DNA from: CAVSRC01 sp963762605
Lineage (GTDB): Bacteria > Pseudomonadota > Alphaproteobacteria > Rhizobiales > Kaistiaceae
Length of the DNA stretch: 64,000 nt
Assembly: GCA_963762605.1 (NCBI GenBank)
Contig: CAVXLJ010000017.1
Location: forward strand, 248,001-312,000
Direction: 5' to 3'
The notes under the pieces were generated by a model. That model was given only the letters and a program-made list of their open reading frames with translations, made no database searches and was not told the DNA's origin. Position 1 is the first letter of the stretch; the number at the start of each line of letters is the position of its first letter. This document shows positions 10,003 through 19,903 of this stretch, one piece after another. The translations under genes were made by a program, and so were the position numbers.

Positions 10003-10053
10003 AGGCGCCAGCCGCCCCAAGACCCTTTTTCAGATTTCAAAGGAACAACAGCC

Positions 10054-11691
<1,638 letters not shown>

Positions 11692-11720
11692 GTCCACGCT
11701 TCCCCATCACGGAATACGGA

Positions 11721-11750
11721 AAGGCCGCCCTCGGGCGGCCTTTTCTTTTT
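11721..11750 (+). terminator. Rho-independent terminator of groSL
   Basis: A 9-bp perfect stem AAGGCCGCC / GGCGGCCTT with loop CTCG, followed by TTCTTTTT. Strong and correctly placed after groL. Confidence 0.92.
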
Positions 11751-11774
11751 GTGCGGCTTCGTGCGGCTTCAGCT

Positions 11775-12206
11775 TCAGGCGCCGATGTGCACCGATGCCT
11801 GGTTCTTCTCCGCCGGCAGATCTTCGACGCAGCGCTCGAACATCTCGGCGGTGGCACGCAACCGGCGTGCGAGAAGCCGCATCACGATCTGGGCAAAATC
11901 CTCGTCGTCGCGCATGAGCACGTCGAACAGCGGCCGATCGATGGGCAGCAGTTCCACATCGCCGACGGCGATCGCGGTGTCGAGCTGTGGCGAACCGACA
12001 ATCAGGCTCGCCTCGCCGAAGATCTCGCCTGGGCCGATGGTCTCATACGGGTGGCCCCTCTGGCGCAGCTCGACGCTGCCGCGCTTGACGATATAGGCGT
12101 GCCGCCCCTCGTCGCCGCGTCGATGGATGGCGACGCCGTGGGCGAAGATGAGGATCGCGCTGCCGCTGGAGGCGATGACGTCAACGTCGAAGATGGTTCC
12201 GTTCAT
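11775..12206 (-). CDS. Stand-alone cyclic-nucleotide-binding-domain protein (cassette degenerate)
   Basis: A 143-residue protein consisting of one CRP/CAP-type cyclic-nucleotide-binding beta-roll and a short helical tail, with no DNA-binding domain. It is clearly paralogous to the protein at 13778-14197 (both begin MN..IFDVD and share the VMRLLARRLRA helix). The phosphate-binding cassette reads GEIFGEASLIVGSPQLDTAIA. The Arg-Ser normally found after the Pro is replaced by Gln-Leu, so nucleotide binding by the usual route is doubtful. It lies downstream of the SbmA-like transporter gene on the same strand, 98 bases away. It may regulate, or act as a protein partner for, that transporter; this is inference from position only. 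Confidence 0.82.
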   Translation of the reverse strand: MNGTIFDVDVIASSGSAILIFAHGVAIHRRGDEGRHAYIVKRGSVELRQRGHPYETIGPGEIFGEASLIVGSPQLDTAIAVGDVELLPIDRPLFDVLMRDDEDFAQIVMRLLARRLRATAEMFERCVEDLPAEKNQASVHIGA

Positions 12207-12304
12207 GGGGGTCTCCCCGGGGTCCGTCGGGCGGCGGGGAGTGTCGACCCGCGGCCTTTAAGAAACGGGTTAGGCCACCGTTCAAATTGCTCGCATCGGC
12301 CGCC

Positions 12305-13585
12305 TCATGCGGCGGCATTGGTGGGCTCGCTTTCGATGGAGGCCAGCGGCATGTCCAGCAGCTTGGCCTCGAAGGCGCGCAGGCGCTTGTGGATCGACAT
12401 CAGCTCGACAATCGTCGACCACGAATTGACGAGATACTGGAAGGACGATTCCACCTGGCCGAAGGCGCGCAGGATCTGCTGCATGACGCCCAGCGTGAAG
12501 CCGGCGGCAACGATGGTCGGCGCGAGCGCCACATAAGGAACCAGCACGCCCGCCTGCAGGTAGCCATAGCGGGCGACATTGAAATACAAGTAGTTGAGAT
12601 AGATGCGGAAATAGTTGCGGCGCACATTCGAGAAGAGGTCCAGAAGCGTCGGCGGCGCGGCCCGCTCGGCGCTGTCCTCGCCGAGCACCAGTTCCTTGCG
12701 ATAGGCCGCCTCGACGCGCTGGTTGCGGAACTGGAGACCGGGCAGGCGGATGCCGGCGAGCGCCAACAGCCCGGTGCCAAAGATGGCCCACAGGACGGCG
12801 ATGATGACCAGCGCCTGGGGCACGGCACCGATGATCGGCAGTTCCTTCACAAAGGAGGACAGGCCCCACAGGATCGGCAGGAAGGCGATCAGCGTCATCA
12901 CCGAGCCGACGAGGCTGACGCCGAGATCCTCCACGGTGGAAGCGAAGCGCATGGTGTCTTCCTGAACGCGCTGGGAGGCGCCTTCGATCAGGCGCAGTTT
13001 CTGCCAGTTGGCGACGTAATAATCGTTCATCGCCGTGCGCCAGCGGAAGATGTAGTGGCTGACCAGGAAGGCATTGAAGACGGCGACGAAGATATAGATC
13101 ATCGCGATCGTCAGGAACGTTGCGAGCTGACTGAAATAGGCGCTGCTGGTAACGGCGTTGGGTGAGCCCAGCGACTTCTGGATGAGGTCGTAGAACGAAC
13201 CGAACCAGTTGTTGATGAGCACATCGAGCTGGACCTGGAACCAGACGATGAACAGGATCACCGACGAGGCAACCACCGACCAGCGGAACCAGGGATGCGG
13301 CGTAAACTGCCGCCAGGCCAGGGCGAAGATGGCGCCACAGACGAACATGTACTGGTAGAGCCAGGCATCGACTGCGATGTCGTTGGCGGAGGCAAAGGTG
13401 GTGCGCGCCGAATCGGCCCCGCCCGGTGCCAGCGGCGGCGGGTAATGGATTCCCGCGAGCGAGCCGAGGCTGAGGTGCGGGCCCAGGTTGCGCGCGAACA
13501 GATACCAGACGGCCATGCAGACCGCGATCCACACGAGCGCCGAGCCGAAGAGCAGGCGAGGCTTGGGGAAGAACGAGGCGAACAT
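12305..13585 (-). CDS. sbmA: SbmA/BacA-family peptide transporter
   Basis: A 426-residue inner-membrane protein with the SbmA/BacA transmembrane domain and no ATPase domain, which separates it from BclA-type fusions. Several hydrophobic spans are visible, starting LLFGSALVWIAVCMAVWYLF. The family's conserved middle part reads FRWRTAMNDYYVANWQKLRLIEGASQRVQEDTMRF. SbmA and BacA import antimicrobial peptides, bleomycin and microcins using the proton gradient; BacA is needed for rhizobial symbiosis and Brucella persistence. The length fits (family about 400-425). Upstream and downstream on the same strand sit two cyclic-nucleotide-binding-domain proteins, an unusual context. AAGGAAA precedes the ATG. 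Confidence 0.88.
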   Translation of the reverse strand: MFASFFPKPRLLFGSALVWIAVCMAVWYLFARNLGPHLSLGSLAGIHYPPPLAPGGADSARTTFASANDIAVDAWLYQYMFVCGAIFALAWRQFTPHPWFRWSVVASSVILFIVWFQVQLDVLINNWFGSFYDLIQKSLGSPNAVTSSAYFSQLATFLTIAMIYIFVAVFNAFLVSHYIFRWRTAMNDYYVANWQKLRLIEGASQRVQEDTMRFASTVEDLGVSLVGSVMTLIAFLPILWGLSSFVKELPIIGAVPQALVIIAVLWAIFGTGLLALAGIRLPGLQFRNQRVEAAYRKELVLGEDSAERAAPPTLLDLFSNVRRNYFRIYLNYLYFNVARYGYLQAGVLVPYVALAPTIVAAGFTLGVMQQILRAFGQVESSFQYLVNSWSTIVELMSIHKRLRAFEAKLLDMPLASIESEPTNAAA

Positions 13586-13777
13586 ATGGGCGTTTCCTTC
13601 GCGCGCCGCCGGCAGGCGGTCGCTGGTTCAAGGCGGGATTCGCAATCGACGACGCAAGATGGAGAATGGGACGCGCGTGCGCAATCGCGACTTGACGGGG
13701 GAAAATGGCCCGAAAATGGCCGATTCCAAGGGCCGCAAAACGGATTCCGGGCGGCGACCCGTCAGATTACGAAGAGT

Positions 13778-14197
13778 TCACGCAGAGCGGCGGGGCGAAC
13801 GGCGGATGGGCAGGCCCGCTTCGGGCGCCACGCGGCTGTTTGCGGCGCGCAGGCGCCGGGCAAGGAGGCGCATCACCTTGACGGCGAAATCGGGCACCTC
13901 GCTGGCCAGCCGGCCAAATGTCGGCTGGTCGATGACGACGAGTTCGGTCGCTTTGCGGGCCACGGCCGAAGCGCTGCGCGGGGCGCCGTCGATGAGCGCC
14001 ATTTCGCCGAACAGACCGCCGGGGCCGACGACCTCCAGGGCATGGCCGGCGCCGCGGATTTCGACCTCGCCGGAGCGCACCAGATAGGCATATCCGCCGC
14101 TGTCGCCCTTGACGAAGATCACCCCGCCATTGGCAAAGTTCACGGTCTTCGGGTTCGGGCCGACGATGAGATCGACATCGAAGATGAGGTCGTTCAT
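13778..14197 (-). CDS. Stand-alone cyclic-nucleotide-binding-domain protein (cassette intact)
   Basis: A 139-residue single-domain protein of the CRP-type nucleotide-binding fold without a helix-turn-helix. The phosphate-binding cassette GGLFGEMALIDGAPRSASA matches the canonical FGE(M/L)AL..PRSA pattern, including the Arg that contacts the cyclic phosphate. By motif it should bind cAMP or cGMP. It is a paralogue of the protein at 11775-12206, which lacks that Arg. The start at 14197 aligns with the paralogue's start. It is the first gene of a probable three-gene same-strand set with the SbmA-like transporter (192-base gap). That gap contains a short direct repeat GAAAATGGCC at 13701 and 13712. 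It diverges from hisS. Confidence 0.85.
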   Translation of the reverse strand: MNDLIFDVDLIVGPNPKTVNFANGGVIFVKGDSGGYAYLVRSGEVEIRGAGHALEVVGPGGLFGEMALIDGAPRSASAVARKATELVVIDQPTFGRLASEVPDFAVKVMRLLARRLRAANSRVAPEAGLPIRRSPRRSA

Positions 14198-14376
14198 GCC
14201 TTCGCTCCAGCCCCGTCCCCAGGGCCGGCAACCAATGCCACAGGCTCGTTTAACGAAAGCTGGCGCGGCCGGGCGATCTGGTGCCACGGTTAACCGGCGA
14301 TCACCGGCCGCGGGGGCTTTTGCCACAAGAGCGCAACCTTGCCGCTCTCCCGGCGATGGGATAGGAACCGCGCGCA

Positions 14377-15834
14377 ATGGCATTGAGCGACCAAAAACCC
14401 AAAGCCCGGCTGCCGCGCGGGCTCGTTGACCGTTCGGCGGCGGACATCCGCGCCACCGAGCGCATGACGGCGCGCATCCGCCGCGTCTACGAGCGCTACG
14501 GCTTCGAGCCGGTCGAAACCCCGCTGATCGAATATACCGACGCGCTCGGCAAGTTCCTGCCCGACCAGGACCGTCCGAACGAGGGGGTGTTCTCGTTCCT
14601 CGACGACGACGAGCAGTGGCTGAGCCTGCGCTACGACCTGACGGCGCCGCTGGCCCGCTACGTCGCGGAGAATTACGAGCGCCTGCCCAAGCCCTATCGC
14701 AGCTATCGGGCCGGCTGGGTGTTCCGCAACGAGAAGCCGGGGCCGGGCCGCTTCCGCCAGTTCATGCAGTTCGACGCCGATACGGTCGGCGCCGCTTCGG
14801 TCGCCGCCGATGCGGAGATGTGCATGATGGCCGCCGACACGCTGGAGGAGTTGGGCATCCCGCGCGGCCAGTACGTCATCCGCGTCAACAACCGCAAGGT
14901 ACTCGACGGCGTCATGGAGGAGATCGGCGTTGCCGACGAGCACCAGAAGCTCGCCGTGCTGCGTGCCATCGACAAGCTCGACCGCCTCGGCATCGAAGGC
15001 GTGCGCGAGCTGCTCGGACCGGGACGACGCGACGAGAGCGGCGACTTCACCAAGGGCGCCGGGCTCGGCCCGCACCAGGTGGCGACCGCGCTGACGTCGC
15101 TGGAAGCCGGGGAGCAGGGTCGCGCGCATCCCGGCCGCACGACCATCGGCCAAGAGGGCAGCGCGGAACTCGACAAGATCGCCGACCAGGTCGCCGCTGC
15201 CGGCTACGGCAGCGACCGCATCCGCATCGATGCCTCGGTCGTGCGCGGCCTCGAATACTACACGGGCCCGGTCTACGAGGCCGAACTGCTGTTCGAGACC
15301 GTCAACGAAAAGGGCGAGCCCGCCCGCTTCGGCTCCGTCGGCGGCGGCGGGCGTTATGACGGGCTGGTCGGCCGCTTCACCGCGGAGCCGATCCCGGCAA
15401 CCGGTTTCTCCATCGGCGTGTCGCGCCTGCAGTCGGCGCTCTCGGCGCTTGCCAAGGACGAGGTCACCGACACCATCGGTCCGGTCGTCGTGCTGGTGCT
15501 CGATCGCGATCGCATGACCGAATACCAGCAGATGGTCGCCGAACTCAGGCGTGCCGACATTGCCGCCGAGCTCTATCTTGGCGCCGCCGGCATGCGGGCG
15601 CAGATGAAATATGCCGACCGGCGCAACGCACCGCTCGCCATCATCCAGGGCGGCGACGAGAAGGCGCGCGGCGTCGTCCAGATCAAGGATCTGGAACTCG
15701 GCAAGAAGCTCTCGGCCGGGATCGAGGACAACGCGCAATGGCGCGAGGAGCGGCCGGGCCAGGAGGAAGTCGCGGTCGGCGATCTGGTGGAGGCGGTCAA
15801 CCGCCTGCTCGGCCGCGGCGAGCGGCGCCCCTGA
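14377..15834 (+). CDS. hisS: Histidine-tRNA ligase (alphaproteobacterial divergent type)
   Basis: A 485-residue class II aminoacyl-tRNA synthetase that charges tRNA-His. Motif 2 region: YRAGWVFRNEKPGPGRFRQFMQFD (about 109-132, split here as YRAGWVFRNEK and PGPGRFRQFMQFD). The histidine-specific motifs are VVRGLEYYTGPVYE and GGGRYDGLV. The C-terminal anticodon-binding domain spans about 385-485. The motif 2 loop differs from the usual bacterial form (FRRE..QRGRYRQFHQ), as expected for the alphaproteobacterial group whose tRNA-His lacks G-1. The tRNA-His at 54637-54712 in this window shows exactly that property. hisZ and hisG follow within four bases and by overlap, so hisS-hisZ-hisG is one transcription unit. 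Confidence 0.95.
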   Translation: MALSDQKPKARLPRGLVDRSAADIRATERMTARIRRVYERYGFEPVETPLIEYTDALGKFLPDQDRPNEGVFSFLDDDEQWLSLRYDLTAPLARYVAENYERLPKPYRSYRAGWVFRNEKPGPGRFRQFMQFDADTVGAASVAADAEMCMMAADTLEELGIPRGQYVIRVNNRKVLDGVMEEIGVADEHQKLAVLRAIDKLDRLGIEGVRELLGPGRRDESGDFTKGAGLGPHQVATALTSLEAGEQGRAHPGRTTIGQEGSAELDKIADQVAAAGYGSDRIRIDASVVRGLEYYTGPVYEAELLFETVNEKGEPARFGSVGGGGRYDGLVGRFTAEPIPATGFSIGVSRLQSALSALAKDEVTDTIGPVVVLVLDRDRMTEYQQMVAELRRADIAAELYLGAAGMRAQMKYADRRNAPLAIIQGGDEKARGVVQIKDLELGKKLSAGIEDNAQWREERPGQEEVAVGDLVEAVNRLLGRGERRP

Positions 15835-15838
15835 GCCG

Positions 15839-16918
15839 ATGACCGAGTCATATGACGCGCTGCGCCGGCTTTTCTCCGAGGCTGGCTATGCCTTCGTCGA
15901 GCCGCCAATCGTTCACCCGGCGAGCGTATTCGTGGAGCTTGCCGGCGAGGATCTGCGCCGTCGCCTGTATCTGACCAGCGCCGCCGACGGCACCGAGCTG
16001 GCGCTCAGACCCGACTACACGATTCCCGTCTGCCTGCATCACCTCGCCACTGGCGCCGCCGGGCGCAAGGTTGGCTATGCCTATCTCGGCCCGGTCTTCC
16101 GTCACCGCCGGGACGAGCCCGGCGAGTTCCTGCAGGCCGGCATCGAATCGCTCGGCCGCACGGACCGCGTCGCCGCCGACGCCGACACGCTCAAGCTGGC
16201 GCTCGATGCCGTGGCGCTCGTCGGCGTGAAGAGGACAGCCGTGCGCATCGGCGATTCGGCAATCTTCGGCGCCGTGCTCGACGCGCTTGATCTGAGCCCG
16301 CCGTGGAAGCGCCGCCTGGCGCGCAATTTCGGCAACCGCGAGCGCGTGGCGGGTCTCATTGCTCGTGCCAATGGCGGTGCTACTGACGCTATGACGGTGT
16401 CGCCGCGCGGCCAGCGCACCGGCGCTCGCCGCCGCGCGGCCGAGGCGCTGGAGGCGGCCGGCCTTGCCACAATAGACGGGCGCACTGCCGACGAGATCGC
16501 CGATCGCTATGTCGAGAAGTCGGTGATCGCGGCCGGCATCGGCGACCGGCCGGCCAAGGTGCTGTCGCGCTATCTCGCCATCGCCGGAACGCCGGCGCGG
16601 GCGCTTGCCGCCATGCGCAGGCTGGCAAAAAGCGAGACGCTCGCCATCGACAAGGCGCTCGACCGATACGAAGCGCGCACAGAGGCGCTTGCCCGCCACG
16701 ACGTCGATCTTCCGCGTCTCACCTTCGCCGCCGATTTCGGCCGGCGGCTCGACTACTACACCGGCTTCGTCTTCGAGGTTCACGATGCAAAGCGTCCCGA
16801 CAGCCGCCAGATCGTCGGTGGCGGGCGCTACGACCGCATGATGGCGCTGATCTCCGGCGCCGCGGTGCCTGCGGTTGGCTTTTCCATCTGGCTCGACCGC
16901 ATCGGGGAGCGCCCATGA
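15839..16918 (+). CDS. hisZ: ATP phosphoribosyltransferase regulatory subunit HisZ
   Basis: A 359-residue HisRS-like paralogue that cannot charge tRNA but is required by short-form HisG for activity and histidine feedback. It keeps the class II core fold (LALRPDYTIPVCLHH; YLGPVFRHRRDEPGEFLQAGIE; RRLDYYTGFVFEVH; GGGRYDRMM) and lacks the anticodon-binding domain seen in HisS, ending soon after the last motif. The ATG at 15839 is four bases after the hisS stop, and its stop overlaps the hisG start (ATGA). The order hisS-hisZ-hisG places histidine biosynthesis control beside tRNA-His charging. Confidence 0.93.
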   Translation: MTESYDALRRLFSEAGYAFVEPPIVHPASVFVELAGEDLRRRLYLTSAADGTELALRPDYTIPVCLHHLATGAAGRKVGYAYLGPVFRHRRDEPGEFLQAGIESLGRTDRVAADADTLKLALDAVALVGVKRTAVRIGDSAIFGAVLDALDLSPPWKRRLARNFGNRERVAGLIARANGGATDAMTVSPRGQRTGARRRAAEALEAAGLATIDGRTADEIADRYVEKSVIAAGIGDRPAKVLSRYLAIAGTPARALAAMRRLAKSETLAIDKALDRYEARTEALARHDVDLPRLTFAADFGRRLDYYTGFVFEVHDAKRPDSRQIVGGGRYDRMMALISGAAVPAVGFSIWLDRIGERP

Positions 16919-17652
16919 GCGCGCCGCTGGTCGTTGCCGTGCCTTCCAAGGGCCGCCTGCAGGAGGCGACGCTTGGCGCCTTCGCCAAGGCCGGGCTCGA
17001 GCTCACGCGCTCTGGTGCGGCGCGGCGCTACCGCGGCCGCATCGCCGGTGTCGCCGGCGTCGAGGTCGCCTATCTTTCGGCGCCAGAGATTGCCCGCGAG
17101 ATCGGCGCCGGCGCCGTGCATCTCGGTGTCACCGGCCGCGATCAGGTGGAGGAGACGGTTCCCGCCTGGCAGACGCGCGCCGCCTTCGTGGCGCCGCTCG
17201 GCTTTGGCCAATGCGAGGTGGTGGTCGCCGTGCCGGAAGCATGGATCGACGTGGAAACCATGGCCGACCTCGACGACGTCGCCGCCGATTTCCGTCCTCG
17301 CCACGGCCGCCGGCTGACGGTCGCGACCAAATACATCGCCCTCACCCGCCGCTTCTTCGCCGGCCATGGCATTGCCGACTACCGCATCGTGGAGAGCCTT
17401 GGCGCGACCGAAGGCGCGCCGGCGTCGGGGGCGGCCGACCTCATCGTCGACATCACCACCACCGGCACGACGCTCAAGGCCAACGGCCTGAAAATCCTCT
17501 CCGACGGGGTGATCCTGAAGTCGGAAGCGCATCTGGTGGCCAGCCTCGCGGCGCCCTGGGACGCCGCAAGGCGCAAGGTCTTCGCGGCCCTGATCCGGTC
17601 CTTCGGCGTGAAAGGCCGCGCGGCGGACAGCCTGGTCAAGAAGCTGCCCTAA
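16915..17652 (+). CDS. hisG: ATP phosphoribosyltransferase, catalytic subunit (short form)
   Basis: A 245-residue enzyme for the first step of histidine biosynthesis (ATP + PRPP to phosphoribosyl-ATP). It has the N terminus VVAVPSKGRLQEATLGAF and the PRPP-binding loop ADLIVDITTTGTTLKANGL. The C-terminal regulatory ACT-like domain of long HisG proteins is absent, so it needs HisZ, encoded directly upstream with a four-base overlap. The acting complex is a cytosolic hetero-octamer in characterised homologues. Confidence 0.95.
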   Translation: MSAPLVVAVPSKGRLQEATLGAFAKAGLELTRSGAARRYRGRIAGVAGVEVAYLSAPEIAREIGAGAVHLGVTGRDQVEETVPAWQTRAAFVAPLGFGQCEVVVAVPEAWIDVETMADLDDVAADFRPRHGRRLTVATKYIALTRRFFAGHGIADYRIVESLGATEGAPASGAADLIVDITTTGTTLKANGLKILSDGVILKSEAHLVASLAAPWDAARRKVFAALIRSFGVKGRAADSLVKKLP

Positions 17653-17769
17653 TTTCGCCATGCTCCGGTCGGGGCCATGCGCGAAATGCAGTGCTGCGAT
17701 GCAGCAGACCCCCTGCCTCCCAATTCTGCAATCACTATCTTCCGTGCAGAGATTGGAAGGAAAAAACCG

Positions 17770-17931
17770 ATGAACCGTTTCGCCCGCGCCTTTTCAAGCC
17801 TGACAGTTGGCTTCAACACGGCCCGCCTGAACCACTCGTTCAACCGCATGAGCGACCGTCAGCTGGCCGATATCGGGCTCACCCGCGAGAACGCCTCGCT
17901 GCGTGCGCTCGAAGTGGCGCAGTCGCGCTAA
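17770..17931 (+). CDS. DUF1127 small protein
   Basis: A 53-residue Arg-rich protein ending in the DUF1127 core RMSDRQLADIGLTRENASLRAL. AAGG about 9 bases before the ATG supports this start rather than the upstream ATG at 17677, which lies in non-conserved sequence. DUF1127 proteins of alphaproteobacteria have been linked to RNA turnover and to phosphate and carbon metabolism; that is family knowledge. A second copy follows 110 bases later. A weak hairpin (AGGGCG at 17961-17966 pairing with CGCCCT at 17976-17981, then TTTCC) lies between them. Confidence 0.85.
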   Translation: MNRFARAFSSLTVGFNTARLNHSFNRMSDRQLADIGLTRENASLRALEVAQSR

Positions 17932-18041
17932 GCGACCGGCGCAATCCACGACATTCGGACAGGGCGACACAGAACCGCCCTTTCCGCCAAGGCCCGGGCA
18001 CCTTGCACTGAGGTGCTGGGTCACTCCGAAGGAGAACAACG

Positions 18042-18191
18042 ATGAGCAGGTTCAGGCGCGTTGCCGAAGGGTTCATGGCTGCCCGATTCCACCAGGCACT
18101 GAGCCAGATGAGCGACCGACAGCTCGCCGACATGGGCCTCAGCCGCGAGACCATCTCGCAGCGCGCCCTGGAGTTGGCGCGGATGCGCTGA
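18042..18191 (+). CDS. DUF1127 small protein, second copy
   Basis: A 49-residue protein beginning MSRFRRVAEGFMAARFHQAL and carrying the DUF1127 core QMSDRQLADMGLSRETISQRAL. AAGGAGAAC ends about 7 bases before the ATG, a strong ribosome-binding site. It resembles the protein at 17770-17931 along its whole length, so the two arose by tandem duplication. It is followed by a terminator that reaches into the 3' end of the convergent tag gene. Confidence 0.87.
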   Translation: MSRFRRVAEGFMAARFHQALSQMSDRQLADMGLSRETISQRALELARMR

Positions 18192-18215
18192 GGCCAAGCG
18201 TACCCTTAAGGATTT

Positions 18216-18914
18216 CTAGTGAGGGCGGCGGAAAGCCGCCCTTTCCGTTTCCACCATCGCGCGGCACCAGCAGCCTGGGTGGTGGTCGTTGACCAGGCCC
18301 ATGGCCTGCATGAAGGCGTAGCAGGTGGTCGGCCCGACGAAGCTCCAGCCGCGCTTCTTGAGGTCCTTCGACAGAGCAACCGATTCGATTGACTGCGACC
18401 GGATCGTGAAGGTCTCGCGGTCGTCGTCCTTCGCCCACGACATCGGCTCCGGCTCGTAATGCCAGAAATAGGCGGCCAGCGACCCGGCCTCACGCTCCAG
18501 CGCGACGGCGCACTTCGCATTGTTGATGGTCGATTCGATCTTGCCGCGATGGCGCACAATGCCGGCGTCAGCCAGCAGGCGCTTGACGTCCTCGTCCTTG
18601 AAGCGGGCGACCTTGTGGAAGTCGAAGCCGGCGAAGGCCTTCCGGAAGTTGTCGCGCTTGCGCAGGATCGTCAGCCACGACAGGCCGGACTGGAAGCCCT
18701 CCAGGCAGATCTTCTCAAACAGACGGATATCGTCGGTAGCCGGCCGTCCCCATTCATGGTCGTGATAGGGGATGTAGTCGGGTGCGCTGGCACCCCATGC
18801 GCAGCGCATTCGTCCGTCCTCACCCAATACCAGTTCCGATTCGTCAGCCACCTGCCGCCTCCGGCGTAACCATTCGTTCACCATCGCCGAATGCGGCGAC
18901 ACTTCATTTACCAT
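18216..18914 (-). CDS. tag: DNA-3-methyladenine glycosylase I
   Basis: A 232-residue base-excision repair enzyme that removes 3-methyladenine from alkylated DNA. Family features: RCAWG near residue 38 (first zinc Cys), DYIPYHDHEWGRP, the FQSGLSWLTILRKR region and the C-terminal zinc ligands in NDHHPGCWC. The helix-hairpin-helix-like glycosylase fold is complete and the length is slightly over the usual 190-210 because of an N-terminal extension. A later in-frame ATG (residue 11, MVNEWLRR) is an alternative start. It converges on the DUF1127 pair. Confidence 0.92.
   Translation of the reverse strand: MVNEVSPHSAMVNEWLRRRRQVADESELVLGEDGRMRCAWGASAPDYIPYHDHEWGRPATDDIRLFEKICLEGFQSGLSWLTILRKRDNFRKAFAGFDFHKVARFKDEDVKRLLADAGIVRHRGKIESTINNAKCAVALEREAGSLAAYFWHYEPEPMSWAKDDDRETFTIRSQSIESVALSKDLKKRGWSFVGPTTCYAFMQAMGLVNDHHPGCWCRAMVETERAAFRRPH
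18223..18245 (+). terminator. Rho-independent terminator after the DUF1127 pair
   Basis: A 7-bp stem GGGCGGC / GCCGCCC with loop GGAAA, followed by TTTCC. It lies inside the last codons of the convergent tag gene. Confidence 0.6.
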
Positions 18915-19037
18915 TTGCTCGCCGGGTACCCACTACCGTCTCACACGGAAGCGGCCCAACGAAAAATCATCGGCGTCAGGCATGCCGGTTCCACTCCGCG
19001 GGCAACCGCTTGTCGTGCAGTGTAATCGAGTAGGCCG

Positions 19038-19721
19038 ATGTTCCACCGTTTCTTCCCCGCGATCGCGCTTGCCGCCTTTGCCTTCGGCATCGTCCACAGC
19101 GGTCATGCCGCCGCCCAGCCGGTCAATTTCAGCGATGGTCCGCTGCTCCTGCAGCTGATGGCGCCGCACCGTCTCGGCGTTGCCAAGCCGACGCCGCAAT
19201 CGGTCTCCTTCTCGCCGGCGATCATGATACCGCAGCGTCAGCAGCCCACCTACGACCCGCGCTACGGCCGGCCCATCGACCCGGCCTTCCTGCCGCGCGA
19301 GGTCGCCTATCCGAGCGACCAGCCCAAGGGCACCATCATCATCGACACCGACGCGCGCTATCTTTACCTGATCCTCGGCGATGGTATGGCCAAGCGCTAC
19401 GGCGTCGGCGTCGGCCGCCCGGGTTTTGAATGGGCCGGCGTCCACAAGATCACGCGCAAGGCCAAGTGGCCGGGATGGACGCCGCCTGAGGAGATGCGCA
19501 AGCGGGTGCCGAACCTGCCGGTCCATATGGTCGGCGGAATCAACAATCCGCTCGGCGCACGCGCCCTCTATATCGGCTCGACCGATTATCGCATCCACGG
19601 CTCCAACGAGCCGTGGACGATCGGGCACGCCGTCTCGTCGGGCTGCATCCGCATGCGCAACCAGGACGTGGTCGACCTCTACGATCGCGTCAAGGTCGGC
19701 ACCAAGGTCATCGTCAAGTAG
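19038..19721 (+). CDS. L,D-transpeptidase (YkuD family), copy 1
   Basis: A 227-residue periplasmic enzyme with a signal peptide (FHRFFPAIALAAFAFGIVHS, cleavage near the AAAQ at about residue 28). The catalytic YkuD motif is complete: HGSNEP followed by the Cys motif SSGCIRM. Such enzymes make 3-3 crosslinks in peptidoglycan or attach proteins to it. It is followed by a second, similar gene on the same strand 182 bases later. A GC-rich hairpin at 19724-19745 directly after the stop suggests the two have separate transcripts. Confidence 0.9.
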   Translation: MFHRFFPAIALAAFAFGIVHSGHAAAQPVNFSDGPLLLQLMAPHRLGVAKPTPQSVSFSPAIMIPQRQQPTYDPRYGRPIDPAFLPREVAYPSDQPKGTIIIDTDARYLYLILGDGMAKRYGVGVGRPGFEWAGVHKITRKAKWPGWTPPEEMRKRVPNLPVHMVGGINNPLGARALYIGSTDYRIHGSNEPWTIGHAVSSGCIRMRNQDVVDLYDRVKVGTKVIVK

Positions 19722-19723
19722 GG

Positions 19724-19745
19724 GGCGGCCGGGTTACCGGCCGCC
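19724..19745 (+). terminator. Hairpin directly after the first L,D-transpeptidase gene
   Basis: A 9-bp perfect stem GGCGGCCGG / CCGGCCGCC with loop GTTA, starting 3 bases after the stop codon. There is no T-tract, so intrinsic termination is uncertain; it could stabilise the mRNA end or slow RNA polymerase. Confidence 0.45.
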
Positions 19746-19903
19746 TGCAGAGAGGCCGTCCGCTCTTCGTCCGGCGGGCGGCCTTCACCTCACCAGGTCG
19801 TGACCGGGGTGCGGTTGTCGGTGGGCGAGCGAATTCGGTATCGTTGCCGAATGTACGTCATGGTCGGACCCGGCCGCGCACAATCCTATTCAGGGGAATT
19901 TCG

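Noticed and set aside
13701..13721. Direct repeat GAAAATGGCC as a functional element
   Set aside because: Two short copies only, in a gap; no partner structure. Noted with the neighbouring gene but not claimed.
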